Source of the DNA: Geminisphaera colitermitum TAV2
GTDB lineage: Bacteria; Verrucomicrobiota; Verrucomicrobiia; Opitutales; Opitutaceae
DNA length: 49,977 nucleotides
Direction: 5' to 3'
Assembly: GCF_000171235.2 (NCBI RefSeq)
Contig: NZ_ABEA03000014.1
Location: 1 to 49,977, forward strand
The notes under the pieces were generated by a model. It did not search any database. It worked only from the letters and a program-made list of their open reading frames with translations, and was not told the origin of the DNA. Each line of letters opens with the position of its first letter. The first letter of the stretch is position 1. This document shows, one piece after another, positions 33,193 through 41,925 of the stretch. The position numbers and the translations under genes were made by a program.

Positions 33193-34392
33193 ATGCCAAG
33201 CAACCATACTGTTCTCGTTCTACTTGCCCTCGCCGGTCCGCTATTTGTCGCCGGTTGCGGCAAACGCAAGGATTCCGCCGTCGCCTCCGCCGCTCCGGCC
33301 GCCGTCGAGGTCGGCGTCGTCACTCTCGGCACCGCTTCCACCGCCCAGACCCGCGAACTTCCCGGACGCACCGCCGCGCACCGCGTCGCGCAGGTGCGCG
33401 CCCGGGTCAATGGCATCATCCTCAAACGCCTGTTCGTGGAAGGCGCCGACGTGAAGGAGGGCGAGTTGCTCTACCAGATCGACCCGGCCCCGTATCAGGC
33501 CATCCTGGACAGCGCGAAAGCCAGCCTCGCCCGCGCCGAGTCCAATCTGAAGACTGCCACCCTCCAGGCCGGGCGCTACAAGGAGCTCGTCGCCGTCAAC
33601 GCCGTCAGCAAACAGCAATACGACGACGCTGTCGCCGCCGTCGGCGCCTATGCGGCCGACATGGCTTCCGCCCGCGCCGCGATTACCTCGGCCGGGATCG
33701 ACCTCGGCTACACGAAAGTCACCTCTCCCATCGCCGGCCGCATCGGCCTTTCCGAAGTCACCGAGGGCGCCTACGTGCAGGCCGGGCAGGCCACGCTCAT
33801 GGCCACCGTGCAGCAACTCGACCCGATCTACGTCAACCTCGTGCAACCCAGCGCGGAGGTTTCGCGCCTCAAGCGCGCCATCGAGAAAGGCGTCCTCCAG
33901 GCCGGGGCGGAAAAAGGCCAGACTCCCGTCCAGCTTATTCTGGAGGACGGCACCGCCTACGATCACACCGGCGCGCTCCAGTTTTCCGACGTCACGGTGG
34001 ACCGCACCACCGGCTCCGTCACTCTGCGCGTCCTCTTCCCCAACCCGAGCGGCGACCTCCTGCCCGGCATGTTCGTGCGCGCCCGGTTCGACGAAGGCAT
34101 CAACCCGCGGACGCTGCTCGCGCCGCAGCAGGGCGTGAGCCGCAATTACCGCGGCCTGCCCACCGCTTGGATCGTGACGGCGGACAACAAGGCCGAGAAC
34201 CGCGTCATCGAAACCGGACGCACGCATGGCGACCAGTGGATCGTCACCGGCGGACTCCAGGCTGGCGACCGGATCATCGTCACCAATATCCAGCGTATCC
34301 GAGGAGGAACTACTGTGGCGCCCGTTCCCTGGACGCCCGGGGAGAAGGCTGTAACGAGCGAAAACGACAGCCTGCCAAGGCTGAAAAACTGA
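33193..34392 (+). CDS. RND efflux periplasmic adaptor (MexA/AcrA type)
   Basis: 399 residues with a lipobox (ALAGPLFVAGC). It links the inner-membrane pump to the outer-membrane channel. The lipoyl halves (VARVNGIILKRLFVEGADVKEGELLYQIDP and LGYTKVTSPIAGRIGLSEVTEGAYVQAGQ) flank a coiled-coil hairpin (YQAILDSAKASLARAESNLKTATLQAGRYKELVAVNAVSKQQYDDAVAAV). The beta-barrel and membrane-proximal domains follow (LRVLFPNPSGDLLPGMFVRARFDEG). The last codons (LPRLKN) are part of a heptad repeat arm. It is the first of three pump genes. Confidence 0.95.
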   Translation: MPSNHTVLVLLALAGPLFVAGCGKRKDSAVASAAPAAVEVGVVTLGTASTAQTRELPGRTAAHRVAQVRARVNGIILKRLFVEGADVKEGELLYQIDPAPYQAILDSAKASLARAESNLKTATLQAGRYKELVAVNAVSKQQYDDAVAAVGAYAADMASARAAITSAGIDLGYTKVTSPIAGRIGLSEVTEGAYVQAGQATLMATVQQLDPIYVNLVQPSAEVSRLKRAIEKGVLQAGAEKGQTPVQLILEDGTAYDHTGALQFSDVTVDRTTGSVTLRVLFPNPSGDLLPGMFVRARFDEGINPRTLLAPQQGVSRNYRGLPTAWIVTADNKAENRVIETGRTHGDQWIVTGGLQAGDRIIVTNIQRIRGGTTVAPVPWTPGEKAVTSENDSLPRLKN

Positions 34393-34484
34393 AGGCCGAA
34401 AAGGAATACACCAGTCGTTCGTTTCACGCATCACACGCACCGCATCACCCATCCACCTTCAGCCTTTAGCCTTTCAGTCTTCAG
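34376..34484. repeat. Heptad inverted element (CTGAAGG type) between adaptor and pump genes
   Basis: The left arm has units like GGCTGAA, AAACTGA, AGGCCGA, starting inside the adaptor gene. The right arm has CCTTCAG, CCTTTAG, CCTTTCAG, TCTTCAG (34455-34484). It ends 12 bp before the pump gene ATG. Confidence 0.8.
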
Positions 34485-34496
34485 AACTTTTTCATC

Positions 34497-37400
34497 ATGG
34501 CCAAATTTTTCATCGACCGCCCGGTCTTCGCCTGGGTGCTCGCCATCCTCCTTATGGGCGCGGGCCTGCTTGCCATCCGCACCCTGCCCGTTTCCCAGTA
34601 TCCGAACATCGCCTCGCCCCAGGTGGAGATCACCGCGTTTTATCCCGGGGCCTCCGCCGAGACGGTGCAAAACACCGTCGCGCAGGTCATCGAACAACAG
34701 ATGACCGGCATCGACCATATCCGCTATATGGAGACGCGCAGCGATTCCGACGGCCGGGTCACCATCACCATCACCTTCAACAACGAGGCTGATCCCGACA
34801 TCGCCCAGGTGCAGGTGCAGAACAAGCTCCAGCTCGCCGACCCGCTGCTCCCGCAGGAAGTCCAGCAGCAGGGCGTCACCGTCAAGAAATCCGTCCGCAA
34901 CTTCCTCATCGTTTATTCTTTCTACACGGAGGACGGCTCCCTCAACAAGGACGACATGGCGGACTACGTTTCCGCCAACCTCAAGGAGCCGATCAGCCGC
35001 ATCAAGGGCGTGGGTGACGTGACTCTCTTCGGTTCGGAATACTCCATGCGCATCTGGCTCAACGCCGACCAGATGACCAACTACGGCATCACCGTGACCG
35101 AAATCGCGAGCTCGCTCGACGCGCAGAATGCGCAGATCTCCGCCGGCCAGTTTGGCGGCGCGCCCGCCGCCCCGGGCCAGCGTCTCAATGCCAACATCAC
35201 CGTCCGCACCCGGCTCCAGAGCCCGGAGGCGTTTGCCGAAGTGCTGCTCCGCGTGAACGAGGACGGTTCCCTTCTCCGCCTCGGGGACGTGGCCCGGATC
35301 GAGCTCGGCAGCGAGATCGCCGCGATCTCCGCCTTTTACAATGGCCACGAGACCTCCGGCCTTGCCGTCAAGCCCGCCACCGGTGCCAACGCGCTGGAAA
35401 CCGTCCGTCTGCTCAACGAATACATCGCCACACAGGAGCAGTTCTTCCCGCCCGGCATGAAGGTGGTCCCCGCCTACGACACCACACCTTTCGTCCGCAT
35501 TTCGATCGAGGAGGTCATCAAGACGCTCATCGAGGCTATTGTCCTCGTGTTCCTCGTCATGTTTTTGTTTTTGCAGAACATCCGGGCCACGCTCATCCCC
35601 ACCATCGCGGTGCCCGTCGTGCTCCTTGGCACCTTTGGCATCATGGCCGCGTGCGGCTTCACCATCAACACGCTCACCATGTTCGGCCTGGTGCTCGCCA
35701 TCGGCCTGCTGGTGGACGACGCCATCGTCGTGGTCGAGAACGTCGAGCGCATCATGAGCGAGGAAGGGTTGTCGCCCCGGGAGGCCACCCGCAAATCCAT
35801 GGAGCAGATCACCGGCGCCCTCGTCGGCATCGCGCTCGTGCTCGCCGCGGTGTTCCTCCCCATGGCGTTTTTCAGCGGGGCCACCGGCATCATTTACCGC
35901 CAGTTCTCCATCACCATCGCCACCGCCATGGCGCTCTCGGTTTTCGTGGCGGTCACGCTGACCCCGGCGCTCTGCGCGACGATGCTCAAGCCCATCCCCA
36001 AGGGGCACCACGAGGAGAAACGCGGCTTCTTTGGCTGGTTCAACCGCATGTTCAACCGCAGCACCGCGCTCTACGCTGGCGGTGTTCGCCGCACCATCCG
36101 GGGTTGGGGCCGTTCGCTCCTCGTCTATGCCGGCATCATCGCGGTCATGGTCTGGATTTTCGGCAAGCTGCCCACCGGCTTCCTCCCGGAAGAGGACCAG
36201 GGCGTGCTCCTGCTCCAGATTCAGCTCCCTGCCGGCTCCACCCAGGAGCAAACCGTGGCGGTGTCGGAAAAGGTGCGGGACTACTTCCTGACCCAGGAAA
36301 AAGAGGCCGTGGAATCGGTGATGAACGTGGCCGGAGTCAGCTTCGGCGGACGCGGCCAGAACGCCGGCCTCGGCTTCGTCAAGCTCAGGGACTGGGAAGA
36401 GCGTCCGGGCAAGGAACTGCGGGCCAACGCCATCGCCGGCCGGGCTATGGCGCATTTCTCATCCATCAAGGAGGCGCTCATCTTCGCCTTCCCTCCGCCC
36501 GCCATCATCGAACTCGGCACCGCCAACGGTTTCGAGTTTCAACTGATCGACCGTTCCAATCAGGGGCACGAAGCGCTCATGGAGGCCCGCGGACAACTGC
36601 TGAAGCTGGCGGGCGAGGACCCCGTCCTGTCCAACGTCCGCCCCTTCGGCTTTGACGACGTGCCCGAATACCGGCTCCACATCGACGAGGGGAAGGCCGC
36701 CTCTTTCGGCCTCTCGCTCGGCCTGATCAACCAGACGCTCGCCGCCGGCTGGGGTTCCACCTACGTCAACGACTTCAACCACCGCGGGCGCGTCAAGAAA
36801 GTTTACCTTCAGGCGGACGTCCCGTTCCGCATGCTGCCCGAGGATTTTGAACGCTGGCACGTGCCCTCCGCCAGCGGCGACCCGGTCCCGGTGAGCGCCT
36901 TCACCTCGGGAGAGTGGAGCTTCGGCTCCCCGCTTCTGGAGCGCTTCAACGGCCTGCCCTCCATCGCCATTCAGGGCGAGGCTGCGCCGGGAAAAAGCTC
37001 TGGCGACGCCATGAACGTCATGGAACGCCTCATGGAAAAGCTGCCCGAAGGTTTTTCCCATGCGTGGACAGCGCTCTCCTACGAGGAAAAACTCTCCGGC
37101 GCGCAGGCCCCCGCGCTCTACGCCATCTCGCTCGCCATCGTCTTCCTCTGCCTGGCGGCGCTCTACGAAAGCTGGACGGTGCCCATTTCCGTCATGCTCG
37201 TCGTTCCGCTCGGTGTGATCGGCGCGGTAATGGCCGTCTGGCTGCGAGGGATCAACAACGACGTATATTTCCAAGTCGGCCTGATCACGACCATCGGACT
37301 CTCCGCGAAAAACGCCATCCTCATCGTCGAGTTCGCCAAGGCCGCCTACGATCAGGGTACGGACCTGATCGAGGCGACCATCCAGGCTGCCAGGCAGCGT

Positions 37401-37634
37401 CTGCGGCCCATCCTCATGACCTCGCTCGCCTTCGGCTTCGGCGTGCTCCCGCTGGCTATCGCCAGCGGCGCAGGATCAGGTTCGCAAAACGCCATCGGCA
37501 CCAGCGTGCTCGGCGGCGTTATCGCAGCCACCTTTCTGGCTATCTTCCTCATCCCGGTGTTCTACGTGACCGTCACCTGGCTCTTTCAAGGACGAAAAAA
37601 GCAAAAGCCTGAAGGACTGAAGGCTGAAGGCTGA
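34497..37634 (+). CDS. RND efflux pump, HAE1 family (MexB/AcrB type)
   Basis: 1045 residues, the usual length. It is a proton-driven inner-membrane pump that acts as a trimer. The N terminus [45 protein letters not shown] is characteristic, followed by the first porter domain and the TM4 motif [25 protein letters not shown] with the paired Asp of the proton relay. The second half repeats the layout, with [22 protein letters not shown] and [16 protein letters not shown], and [15 protein letters not shown] for the TM10 lysine region. The C-terminal tail KPEGLKAEG is encoded by a heptad repeat arm. No truncation or frameshift is seen. Confidence 0.96.
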   Translation: MAKFFIDRPVFAWVLAILLMGAGLLAIRTLPVSQYPNIASPQVEITAFYPGASAETVQNTVAQVIEQQMTGIDHIRYMETRSDSDGRVTITITFNNEADPDIAQVQVQNKLQLADPLLPQEVQQQGVTVKKSVRNFLIVYSFYTEDGSLNKDDMADYVSANLKEPISRIKGVGDVTLFGSEYSMRIWLNADQMTNYGITVTEIASSLDAQNAQISAGQFGGAPAAPGQRLNANITVRTRLQSPEAFAEVLLRVNEDGSLLRLGDVARIELGSEIAAISAFYNGHETSGLAVKPATGANALETVRLLNEYIATQEQFFPPGMKVVPAYDTTPFVRISIEEVIKTLIEAIVLVFLVMFLFLQNIRATLIPTIAVPVVLLGTFGIMAACGFTINTLTMFGLVLAIGLLVDDAIVVVENVERIMSEEGLSPREATRKSMEQITGALVGIALVLAAVFLPMAFFSGATGIIYRQFSITIATAMALSVFVAVTLTPALCATMLKPIPKGHHEEKRGFFGWFNRMFNRSTALYAGGVRRTIRGWGRSLLVYAGIIAVMVWIFGKLPTGFLPEEDQGVLLLQIQLPAGSTQEQTVAVSEKVRDYFLTQEKEAVESVMNVAGVSFGGRGQNAGLGFVKLRDWEERPGKELRANAIAGRAMAHFSSIKEALIFAFPPPAIIELGTANGFEFQLIDRSNQGHEALMEARGQLLKLAGEDPVLSNVRPFGFDDVPEYRLHIDEGKAASFGLSLGLINQTLAAGWGSTYVNDFNHRGRVKKVYLQADVPFRMLPEDFERWHVPSASGDPVPVSAFTSGEWSFGSPLLERFNGLPSIAIQGEAAPGKSSGDAMNVMERLMEKLPEGFSHAWTALSYEEKLSGAQAPALYAISLAIVFLCLAALYESWTVPISVMLVVPLGVIGAVMAVWLRGINNDVYFQVGLITTIGLSAKNAILIVEFAKAAYDQGTDLIEATIQAARQRLRPILMTSLAFGFGVLPLAIASGAGSGSQNAIGTSVLGGVIAATFLAIFLIPVFYVTVTWLFQGRKKQKPEGLKAEG

Positions 37635-37701
37635 AAAACAAACACGTATCACGCATCCGACTACACAAACCATGTCTGCCAAACTTTCAGCCTTCAGTCT
37701 T
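37607..37701. repeat. Heptad inverted element (CTGAAGG type) between pump and outer-membrane factor
   Basis: The left arm is four 7-bp units of the form AGGCTGA (37607-37636), which encode the pump C terminus and its stop. The right arm has CTTTCAG and CCTTCAG (37684-37701), just inside the next reading frame. Confidence 0.8.
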
Positions 37702-39192
37702 TGCTCCTTGCAGCCGGCCCTCCGGGCCATCGCCTCCGGCGATGCCATCTCCGCCCTTCGGGCTCCGTCAGCCTTCCGCCTTTTGACAGCGGTCTTCGCC
37801 GCCGCCCTCGCTGGCTGCACGCTCGCGCCCGACTACGAGCGCCCCGCCGCGCCCGTCGCCGACGCCTGGCCCACCGCCACCTCCGCGAACACGACTACCA
37901 CGCACGCCGCCGACATCCCCTGGGCCGACTTCTTCGGCGACCCGCGCCTGCGCGCCCTCATCCAGACCGGCCTCGACCACAACCGCGACCTGCGCACCGC
38001 CCTCCTCCGCGCCGAACAAACTCGCGCCCAATACCGGATACAGGCCTCGTACCTGTGGCCCACGATTGGTGGCGACGCCGGCATGGTCCGCGCCCGAACG
38101 CCTGCCGACCTCTCCGCCACCGGCCAGTCCGTCACGGCCAGCCAATATAGCGTGGGCGGCACGCTCGCCGCCTACGAAGTCGATCTTTTCGGTCGTATCC
38201 GCAGCCTCAAGACAAGCGCCCTCGAAACATGGCTCGCCACCGGGGAGGCCCGCCGCGCCGCGCAACTCTCCTTCGTCTCCACGCTCGCCACCCAGTACCT
38301 CGTCGAGCGCTCCGCCGCCGAGCAGCTTGCCCTCGGACGCCAGACTCTCGCCCTCGTCGAGGACTCGCACCGGCTCATCAAGCACCGCTACGACAACGGC
38401 GTGGCCACCGAACTCGACCTGCGCACCGCCGAGGGGCAGGTGGCCGCGGCGCGCGCCACCGTGGCCGAATACACCCGGCTGCTTGAACAGGCGGGCAACA
38501 GCCTCGCCTATCTTATCGGCGCACCGCTGCCCGACGATCTGCCGCCGCCGCTTCCATTGACCGGACAAAATCTCATCGCCGATCTCCCTGCGGGCCTGCC
38601 CGCCGACCTCCTCCAGCGCCGGCCCGACATCCTGCAAGCCGAGCATACGCTCCGCGCCGCCAACGCCAGCATCGGCGCCGCCCGCGCCGCCTTTTTTCCG
38701 CAAATCACGCTCACCGCCTTTGGCGGCACTCGCAGCGCCGACCTCGACGGCCTCTTCAAGAGCGGCTCCGGTGCCTGGAGCTTCGCCCCGCAGATCACGC
38801 TCCCGATCTTCACCGGCGGACGCAACCGCGCCACCCTCGACGTCGCGCAAATCCAGAAACGCATCGAGATTGCCGCCTACGAAAAAGCCATTCAGGCGGC
38901 CTTCCGCGAGGTGGCCGACGGCCTCGCCGCCCGCGCCTCCTACGACGAACAACTCGCCGCCCAGCAGGCCCAGGTCGCCGCCGAGCAAGGCCGCTACAAC
39001 CTCTCCGATCTGCGCTACAAAAACGGCGTCGCCGACTACCTCACCGTGCTCACCGCCCAGCAGGATCTCTTCGCCGCGCAGCAAAATCTGATCCGCTCCC
39101 GCTCGCTGCACCTCATCAGCCTTGTGGACCTCTACCGCGCCCTCGGCGGCGGATGGCAGGAAAAGCCTGAAAGTCTGAAAGCTGAAGGCTGA
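37672..39192 (+). CDS. Outer-membrane factor, NodT/OprM type lipoprotein
   Basis: 506 residues as annotated. The mature protein starts at the lipobox AAALAGC, followed by TLAPDYERPAAPVADAW, as in OprM-like channels. Two outer-membrane efflux domains follow, with family features WADFFGDPRLRALIQTGLDHNRDLRTA, YEVDLFGRIRSLKTSALETW, LLQRRPDILQAEHTLRAANASIGAARAAFFPQITLTAFGG and LYRALGGGW. The first 35 residues are abnormal: they are encoded by a heptad arm and by a hairpin repeat also found near 44490, and they lengthen the signal peptide. The C-terminal EKPESLKAEG is repeat-encoded as well. It forms the exit duct of the pump. Confidence 0.95.
   Translation: MSAKLSAFSLCSLQPALRAIASGDAISALRAPSAFRLLTAVFAAALAGCTLAPDYERPAAPVADAWPTATSANTTTTHAADIPWADFFGDPRLRALIQTGLDHNRDLRTALLRAEQTRAQYRIQASYLWPTIGGDAGMVRARTPADLSATGQSVTASQYSVGGTLAAYEVDLFGRIRSLKTSALETWLATGEARRAAQLSFVSTLATQYLVERSAAEQLALGRQTLALVEDSHRLIKHRYDNGVATELDLRTAEGQVAAARATVAEYTRLLEQAGNSLAYLIGAPLPDDLPPPLPLTGQNLIADLPAGLPADLLQRRPDILQAEHTLRAANASIGAARAAFFPQITLTAFGGTRSADLDGLFKSGSGAWSFAPQITLPIFTGGRNRATLDVAQIQKRIEIAAYEKAIQAAFREVADGLAARASYDEQLAAQQAQVAAEQGRYNLSDLRYKNGVADYLTVLTAQQDLFAAQQNLIRSRSLHLISLVDLYRALGGGWQEKPESLKAEG
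37717..37764. repeat. Dispersed hairpin repeat, copy 1 (inside outer-membrane factor gene)
   Basis: The segment with GGGCCATCGCC, GGCGATGCC and ATCTCCGC matches the complement of 44467-44510 with only a few differences over about 45 bp. The GGCATCGCC half-sites form a hairpin. It is translated here as ALRAIASGDAISAL. Confidence 0.75.
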
Positions 39193-39257
39193 AACCAAAC
39201 CACGAATACAAGTATGCCGCATCCTCCCACTTTCAGCCTTCAGCCCTTCAGCCTTTC
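39163..39257. repeat. Heptad inverted element (CTGAAGG type) after outer-membrane factor
   Basis: The left arm (39163-39193) encodes the last residues KPESLKAEG and the stop. The right arm (39230-39257) has CTTTCAG, CCTTCAG, CCCTTCAG, CCTTTCC and ends 5 bp before the next ATG. It is the third element of this kind in one operon. Confidence 0.8.
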
Positions 39258-39262
39258 CCATA

Positions 39263-39715
39263 ATGACCACCCATAACCAGATCGATCCGTTCCATATTCT
39301 GCGTGAGGCGCAGGCCCGGTCCGCGCAGGAACAGCAACTGCTCTCGGGCCGCGACTGGCTGAGCGTCACCGCCCTCGTCCAGTTCCTCACCGCGCTCTAT
39401 CCCCTCTACCTGTGGGTGTCTTTCGACCTGCTCGGCTACCGCCTGGCCAGCACCGATCCCCTCGTGTCGATTCTCCGCCTCACCGCCCTGGTCACCTTCG
39501 GCATCGGGTTCGTGTTCCTGCTGCTGTCATGGTGGGCCAAATACGCGCCCTTTCGCGCCGCGACCCTCGCCCTCGTGTTCTACACCGCGCTCAACGTCTT
39601 TTTCGCCCTGACGCGCCCGCAGCACTTCATGGACGGCATCGCGTCGCGCATGTTCGTGTTCCTCGGCCTCATCATGGCCGTTCGCACCGGCTTCCACCGG
39701 CACCGGGCAAAGTGA
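39263..39715 (+). CDS. Small membrane protein of unknown function
   Basis: 150 residues with four probable transmembrane helices (WLSVTALVQFLTALYPLYLWVSFDLLGY, LVSILRLTALVTFGIGFVFLLLSWWA, FRAATLALVFYTALNVFFAL, FVFLGLIMAVRTGF) and a soluble N-terminal segment (FHILREAQARSAQEQQLLSGRDW). I do not recognise the family. It lies 70 bp after the outer-membrane factor with only a repeat element between them, so it may be a trailing gene of the efflux operon. No function in efflux can be shown. Confidence 0.7.
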   Translation: MTTHNQIDPFHILREAQARSAQEQQLLSGRDWLSVTALVQFLTALYPLYLWVSFDLLGYRLASTDPLVSILRLTALVTFGIGFVFLLLSWWAKYAPFRAATLALVFYTALNVFFALTRPQHFMDGIASRMFVFLGLIMAVRTGFHRHRAK

Positions 39716-39737
39716 GGACAACCCCAATCCGACAAAC

Positions 39738-39844
39738 TAACCGCGAATGAACGCGAATAAAACACACCAAAGCCCTCTTCAAATAATCATGTGTTTCATC
39801 AGTTTTTCTGAATTCGCGTCTATTCGCGTTCATTCGCGGTTAAA
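39738..39844. repeat. Inverted element of tandem GCGAATNAAC units
   Basis: The left arm reads TAACCGCGAATGAACGCGAA and on (39738-39761). The right arm (39811-39844) has the complement with three units of about 10 bp (TTCGCGT, ATTCGCGTTC, ATTCGCGG). It fills the space between two hypothetical genes. Confidence 0.8.
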
Positions 39845-39871
39845 AAAGAATGAAGTCCCCGTAATTTTTCC

Positions 39872-40696
39872 ATGAATACGCCTGTCCTCCTCCGTCCCGA
39901 CCCTGTCCACGCCGTGCCCGACGCCGGTCCCTATCACCGCGGTGGCTGGCTGGTGGCGCTCGCCTCGCTTTTCCTGACCCTGGCCGCGCTTGCCACCGGC
40001 TCTCTTGTCAGCAACCGGCACCCGGCCTTCGTCTGGATTCCGGTTCTGATCCTGGGTGTGCCCGCCGCCTGGGGCTGGTGGTGCGTGTGGCAGGCGTGGC
40101 GAAACAAGGACCCGTTGCCCCGCTCGCATTCGCTCCTCGCGGGCACGCTTGGCTTCGACCTGCGCTGCACGAGTTGCGGCGTCGCCGCCACGACGTTTTT
40201 CCTGCATGACAAGGCCCCCGCCGGCGGCGTGACGCGCCTGCTTTTATTTCTGGAAAACTACGCCTCGCGCCAGCGCATCGCCGAGGTGCGCATCCTGCGT
40301 CACCCCGGCCTCGGCCTGCCCGAGAAGAAAAAACTCCTGCTCCATCTCTCCCCCGGCCAGGCCGCGGTCTATGAAATCCCCCTGCGGGTTGCCGCCGACC
40401 TCGCGCCCGGCTTGCATTCCCTGCCCGTCATCATCCAGGTGAGCCGCCCCAACGGTCGCGGCGTCCGCCTCCCCGGCTCGCGACGCCATCTCTACGACAT
40501 CCATCGCTTCCGTTACGCGGCGCCCTTTGAGGTGACGCCTGCGTCCGCGCCTCCCGACCCGGCCTCCCCTGGTCCCCTGCCGCTGCCGGCCTTTCGCACT
40601 CTCGCCTCGGTGACGGACGCCGAGCCCCGCCTCGATATTCTCCAGCAGATCATCAGCGACGCCGGCCCCCGGCCCGACGCCGCAAGCCTTGGTTGA
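39872..40696 (+). CDS. Hypothetical protein with two membrane helices
   Basis: 274 residues. Two transmembrane segments near the N terminus (GGWLVALASLFLTLAALATGSLVS and FVWIPVLILGVPAAWGWWCVWQAW) precede a soluble domain of about 170 residues with a regular beta-type pattern (LRCTSCGVAATTFFLHDKA, TRLLLFLENYASRQRIAEVRIL, KKKLLLHLSPGQAAVYEIPLRVAADLAPGLHSLPVIIQVSR). The domain could be an immunoglobulin-like sandwich. The C terminus is Pro-rich. I do not recognise the family. ATG 39872 follows the inverted element by 27 bp. The gene has normal codon use for this genome and is probably real. Confidence 0.65.
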   Translation: MNTPVLLRPDPVHAVPDAGPYHRGGWLVALASLFLTLAALATGSLVSNRHPAFVWIPVLILGVPAAWGWWCVWQAWRNKDPLPRSHSLLAGTLGFDLRCTSCGVAATTFFLHDKAPAGGVTRLLLFLENYASRQRIAEVRILRHPGLGLPEKKKLLLHLSPGQAAVYEIPLRVAADLAPGLHSLPVIIQVSRPNGRGVRLPGSRRHLYDIHRFRYAAPFEVTPASAPPDPASPGPLPLPAFRTLASVTDAEPRLDILQQIISDAGPRPDAASLG

Positions 40697-40768
40697 CGCG
40701 GCGAGCCCGCCGGCCAGCCGCCTTTTTCTCTCTGTCAGCACACCCAACCATAAAACCAAAAACAAACC

Positions 40769-41455
40769 ATGAACCACAACAGTCCTCCCTGGCTTCCCAA
40801 AGCCGAACTCGAATTTGTCCGCTGGACGCAAAACTTCGTCACCCGCCTGACCGTCACCGCCCCGACCTATGGCATCACGCCGGCCGAGGTTTCGCTGGTC
40901 ACGCAACGGCATGCGGCGCATCAGGCGCTGCTGACACAATCCGAAAGCCTGTCGGCCTGGTCCAAAACTCTGACCGCCGCGCGCCGCCAGTTGGTGGACG
41001 GGGTGGAGGGGGGCGAGGTGCTCCTGCCGGACCGCCCCTCTTCGGAGGAGATGACGCTGAGCACCGGGCTGCGCAAGCAGATCATCCGGCTGGCCGCGCA
41101 GATCAAGAAGAGCACCTTCTACTCCCCCGCCGCGGGCAAGGAGCTGGGCATCGAGGCCGAGTCCCGGACACCGATCGACTGGAGCAAGCAGCGGCCCGAA
41201 TTGCGGTTCGAGATCGTCGGCGGGGTGCTGGTGCGCCTCCACTGGAAAAAGGGCCCCGCCGAAGGCATCCGGCTGGAGGTCAATCGCGGCGCCGGCTGGG
41301 GGCCTTTGGCCGACGACACGCGTTCTCCCTACGATGACCCGGCGATCCTGCCCGAGACCGCCACGGTATGGCGTTACCGCGGCACTTACCTCTACAAGGA
41401 TCAGCAGGTGGGCAACCTCAGCCTCGAACTCGCTGTCCCCGTGCAAAGCGCATAA
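40769..41455 (+). CDS. Hypothetical protein
   Basis: 228 residues, soluble, with no signal peptide. The N-terminal half is helical (WLPKAELEFVRWTQNFVTRL...ITPAEVSLVTQRHAAHQALLTQSESLSAWSKTLTAARRQ). The centre, LRKQIIRLAAQIKKSTFYSPAAGKELGIEAE, recalls a widespread unnamed family with a Y-x-x-A-x-G-x-x-LGI motif. The C-terminal half is beta-rich (RFEIVGGVLVRLHWKKGPAEGIRLEVNRGAGWGPLA...VWRYRGTYLYKDQQVGNLSLELAVPV) and looks like a fibronectin-type sandwich. It ends where the 21-bp repeat array begins. The function is unknown. Confidence 0.7.
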   Translation: MNHNSPPWLPKAELEFVRWTQNFVTRLTVTAPTYGITPAEVSLVTQRHAAHQALLTQSESLSAWSKTLTAARRQLVDGVEGGEVLLPDRPSSEEMTLSTGLRKQIIRLAAQIKKSTFYSPAAGKELGIEAESRTPIDWSKQRPELRFEIVGGVLVRLHWKKGPAEGIRLEVNRGAGWGPLADDTRSPYDDPAILPETATVWRYRGTYLYKDQQVGNLSLELAVPVQSA

Positions 41456-41460
41456 ACACT

Positions 41461-41921
41461 CCGGTTCCCCGGAGCCTGGGAAGCATTCCCCGGCGTTGCG
41501 GGGAACTCCCCTGGTTGTCCGTGGAAGTCGCAGGATTCTGGAAGAGCGCCGCGAACAATTGGGGGAGTTTCCCGCAACGCCGGAGGATCTCCTCCAACGG
41601 CTCAAGGGACTCCCTTGGTTGTCCGCGAAACGATCCACGAGGGATTGAGGGAATGCCGCGAACGATTGGGGGAGTTCCTCGAATCCTTGGGGGACCTCCC
41701 CCGGCTCTGGGTGGAACTCCTTTAGCCGTTGGTGGACTTCTTCCAACGCTTGGAGGAGTCCCGCCAACCCTTCGGAGAACTTCCCTGACGGCTCGGAGAC
41801 TCTAATCTGTTTTTTGGGGAGTTCCCCTAAACGTTGGAGGATATCCTCCGATTCTTGGTGGAACTCCTCCAAGGGCAGGAGGAATCTCACCCGGGCTTCG
41901 GGGAACTCGCAAAAAATTATC
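41461..41921. repeat. Minisatellite with 21-bp period (about 21 units)
   Basis: From 41477 to 41919 the sequence falls into 21-bp units with a 2-bp slip near 41603-41646. Thirteen units in a row are in exact register from 41647 to 41919. The consensus is roughly GGNGGAACTCCTCCAACG plus CTT. Most units contain a short palindrome at the same place, for example GGAGGATATCCTCC (41836), GGGGAGTTCCCC (41816), GGGGGACCTCCCCC (41689) and GGAGGATCTCCTCC (41582). Because 21 is a multiple of three, both strands show seven-residue peptide repeats. The array ends 5 bp before the ATG at 41926, in the promoter region of the YrbL cluster. Confidence 0.85.
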
Positions 41922-41925
41922 CATT

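Noticed and set aside
34431-36455. 674-codon minus-strand frame antisense to the RND pump
   Set aside because: Shadow frame without protein-like composition.
40244-41890. 548-codon minus-strand frame running through the 21-bp array
   Set aside because: Its first 90 residues are seven-residue repeats produced by the 21-bp period, and the rest is antisense to two better genes. The array may still have been coding in the past.
41461-41921. CRISPR array
   Set aside because: The period is 21 bp with no unique spacers and no cas genes; it is a minisatellite.
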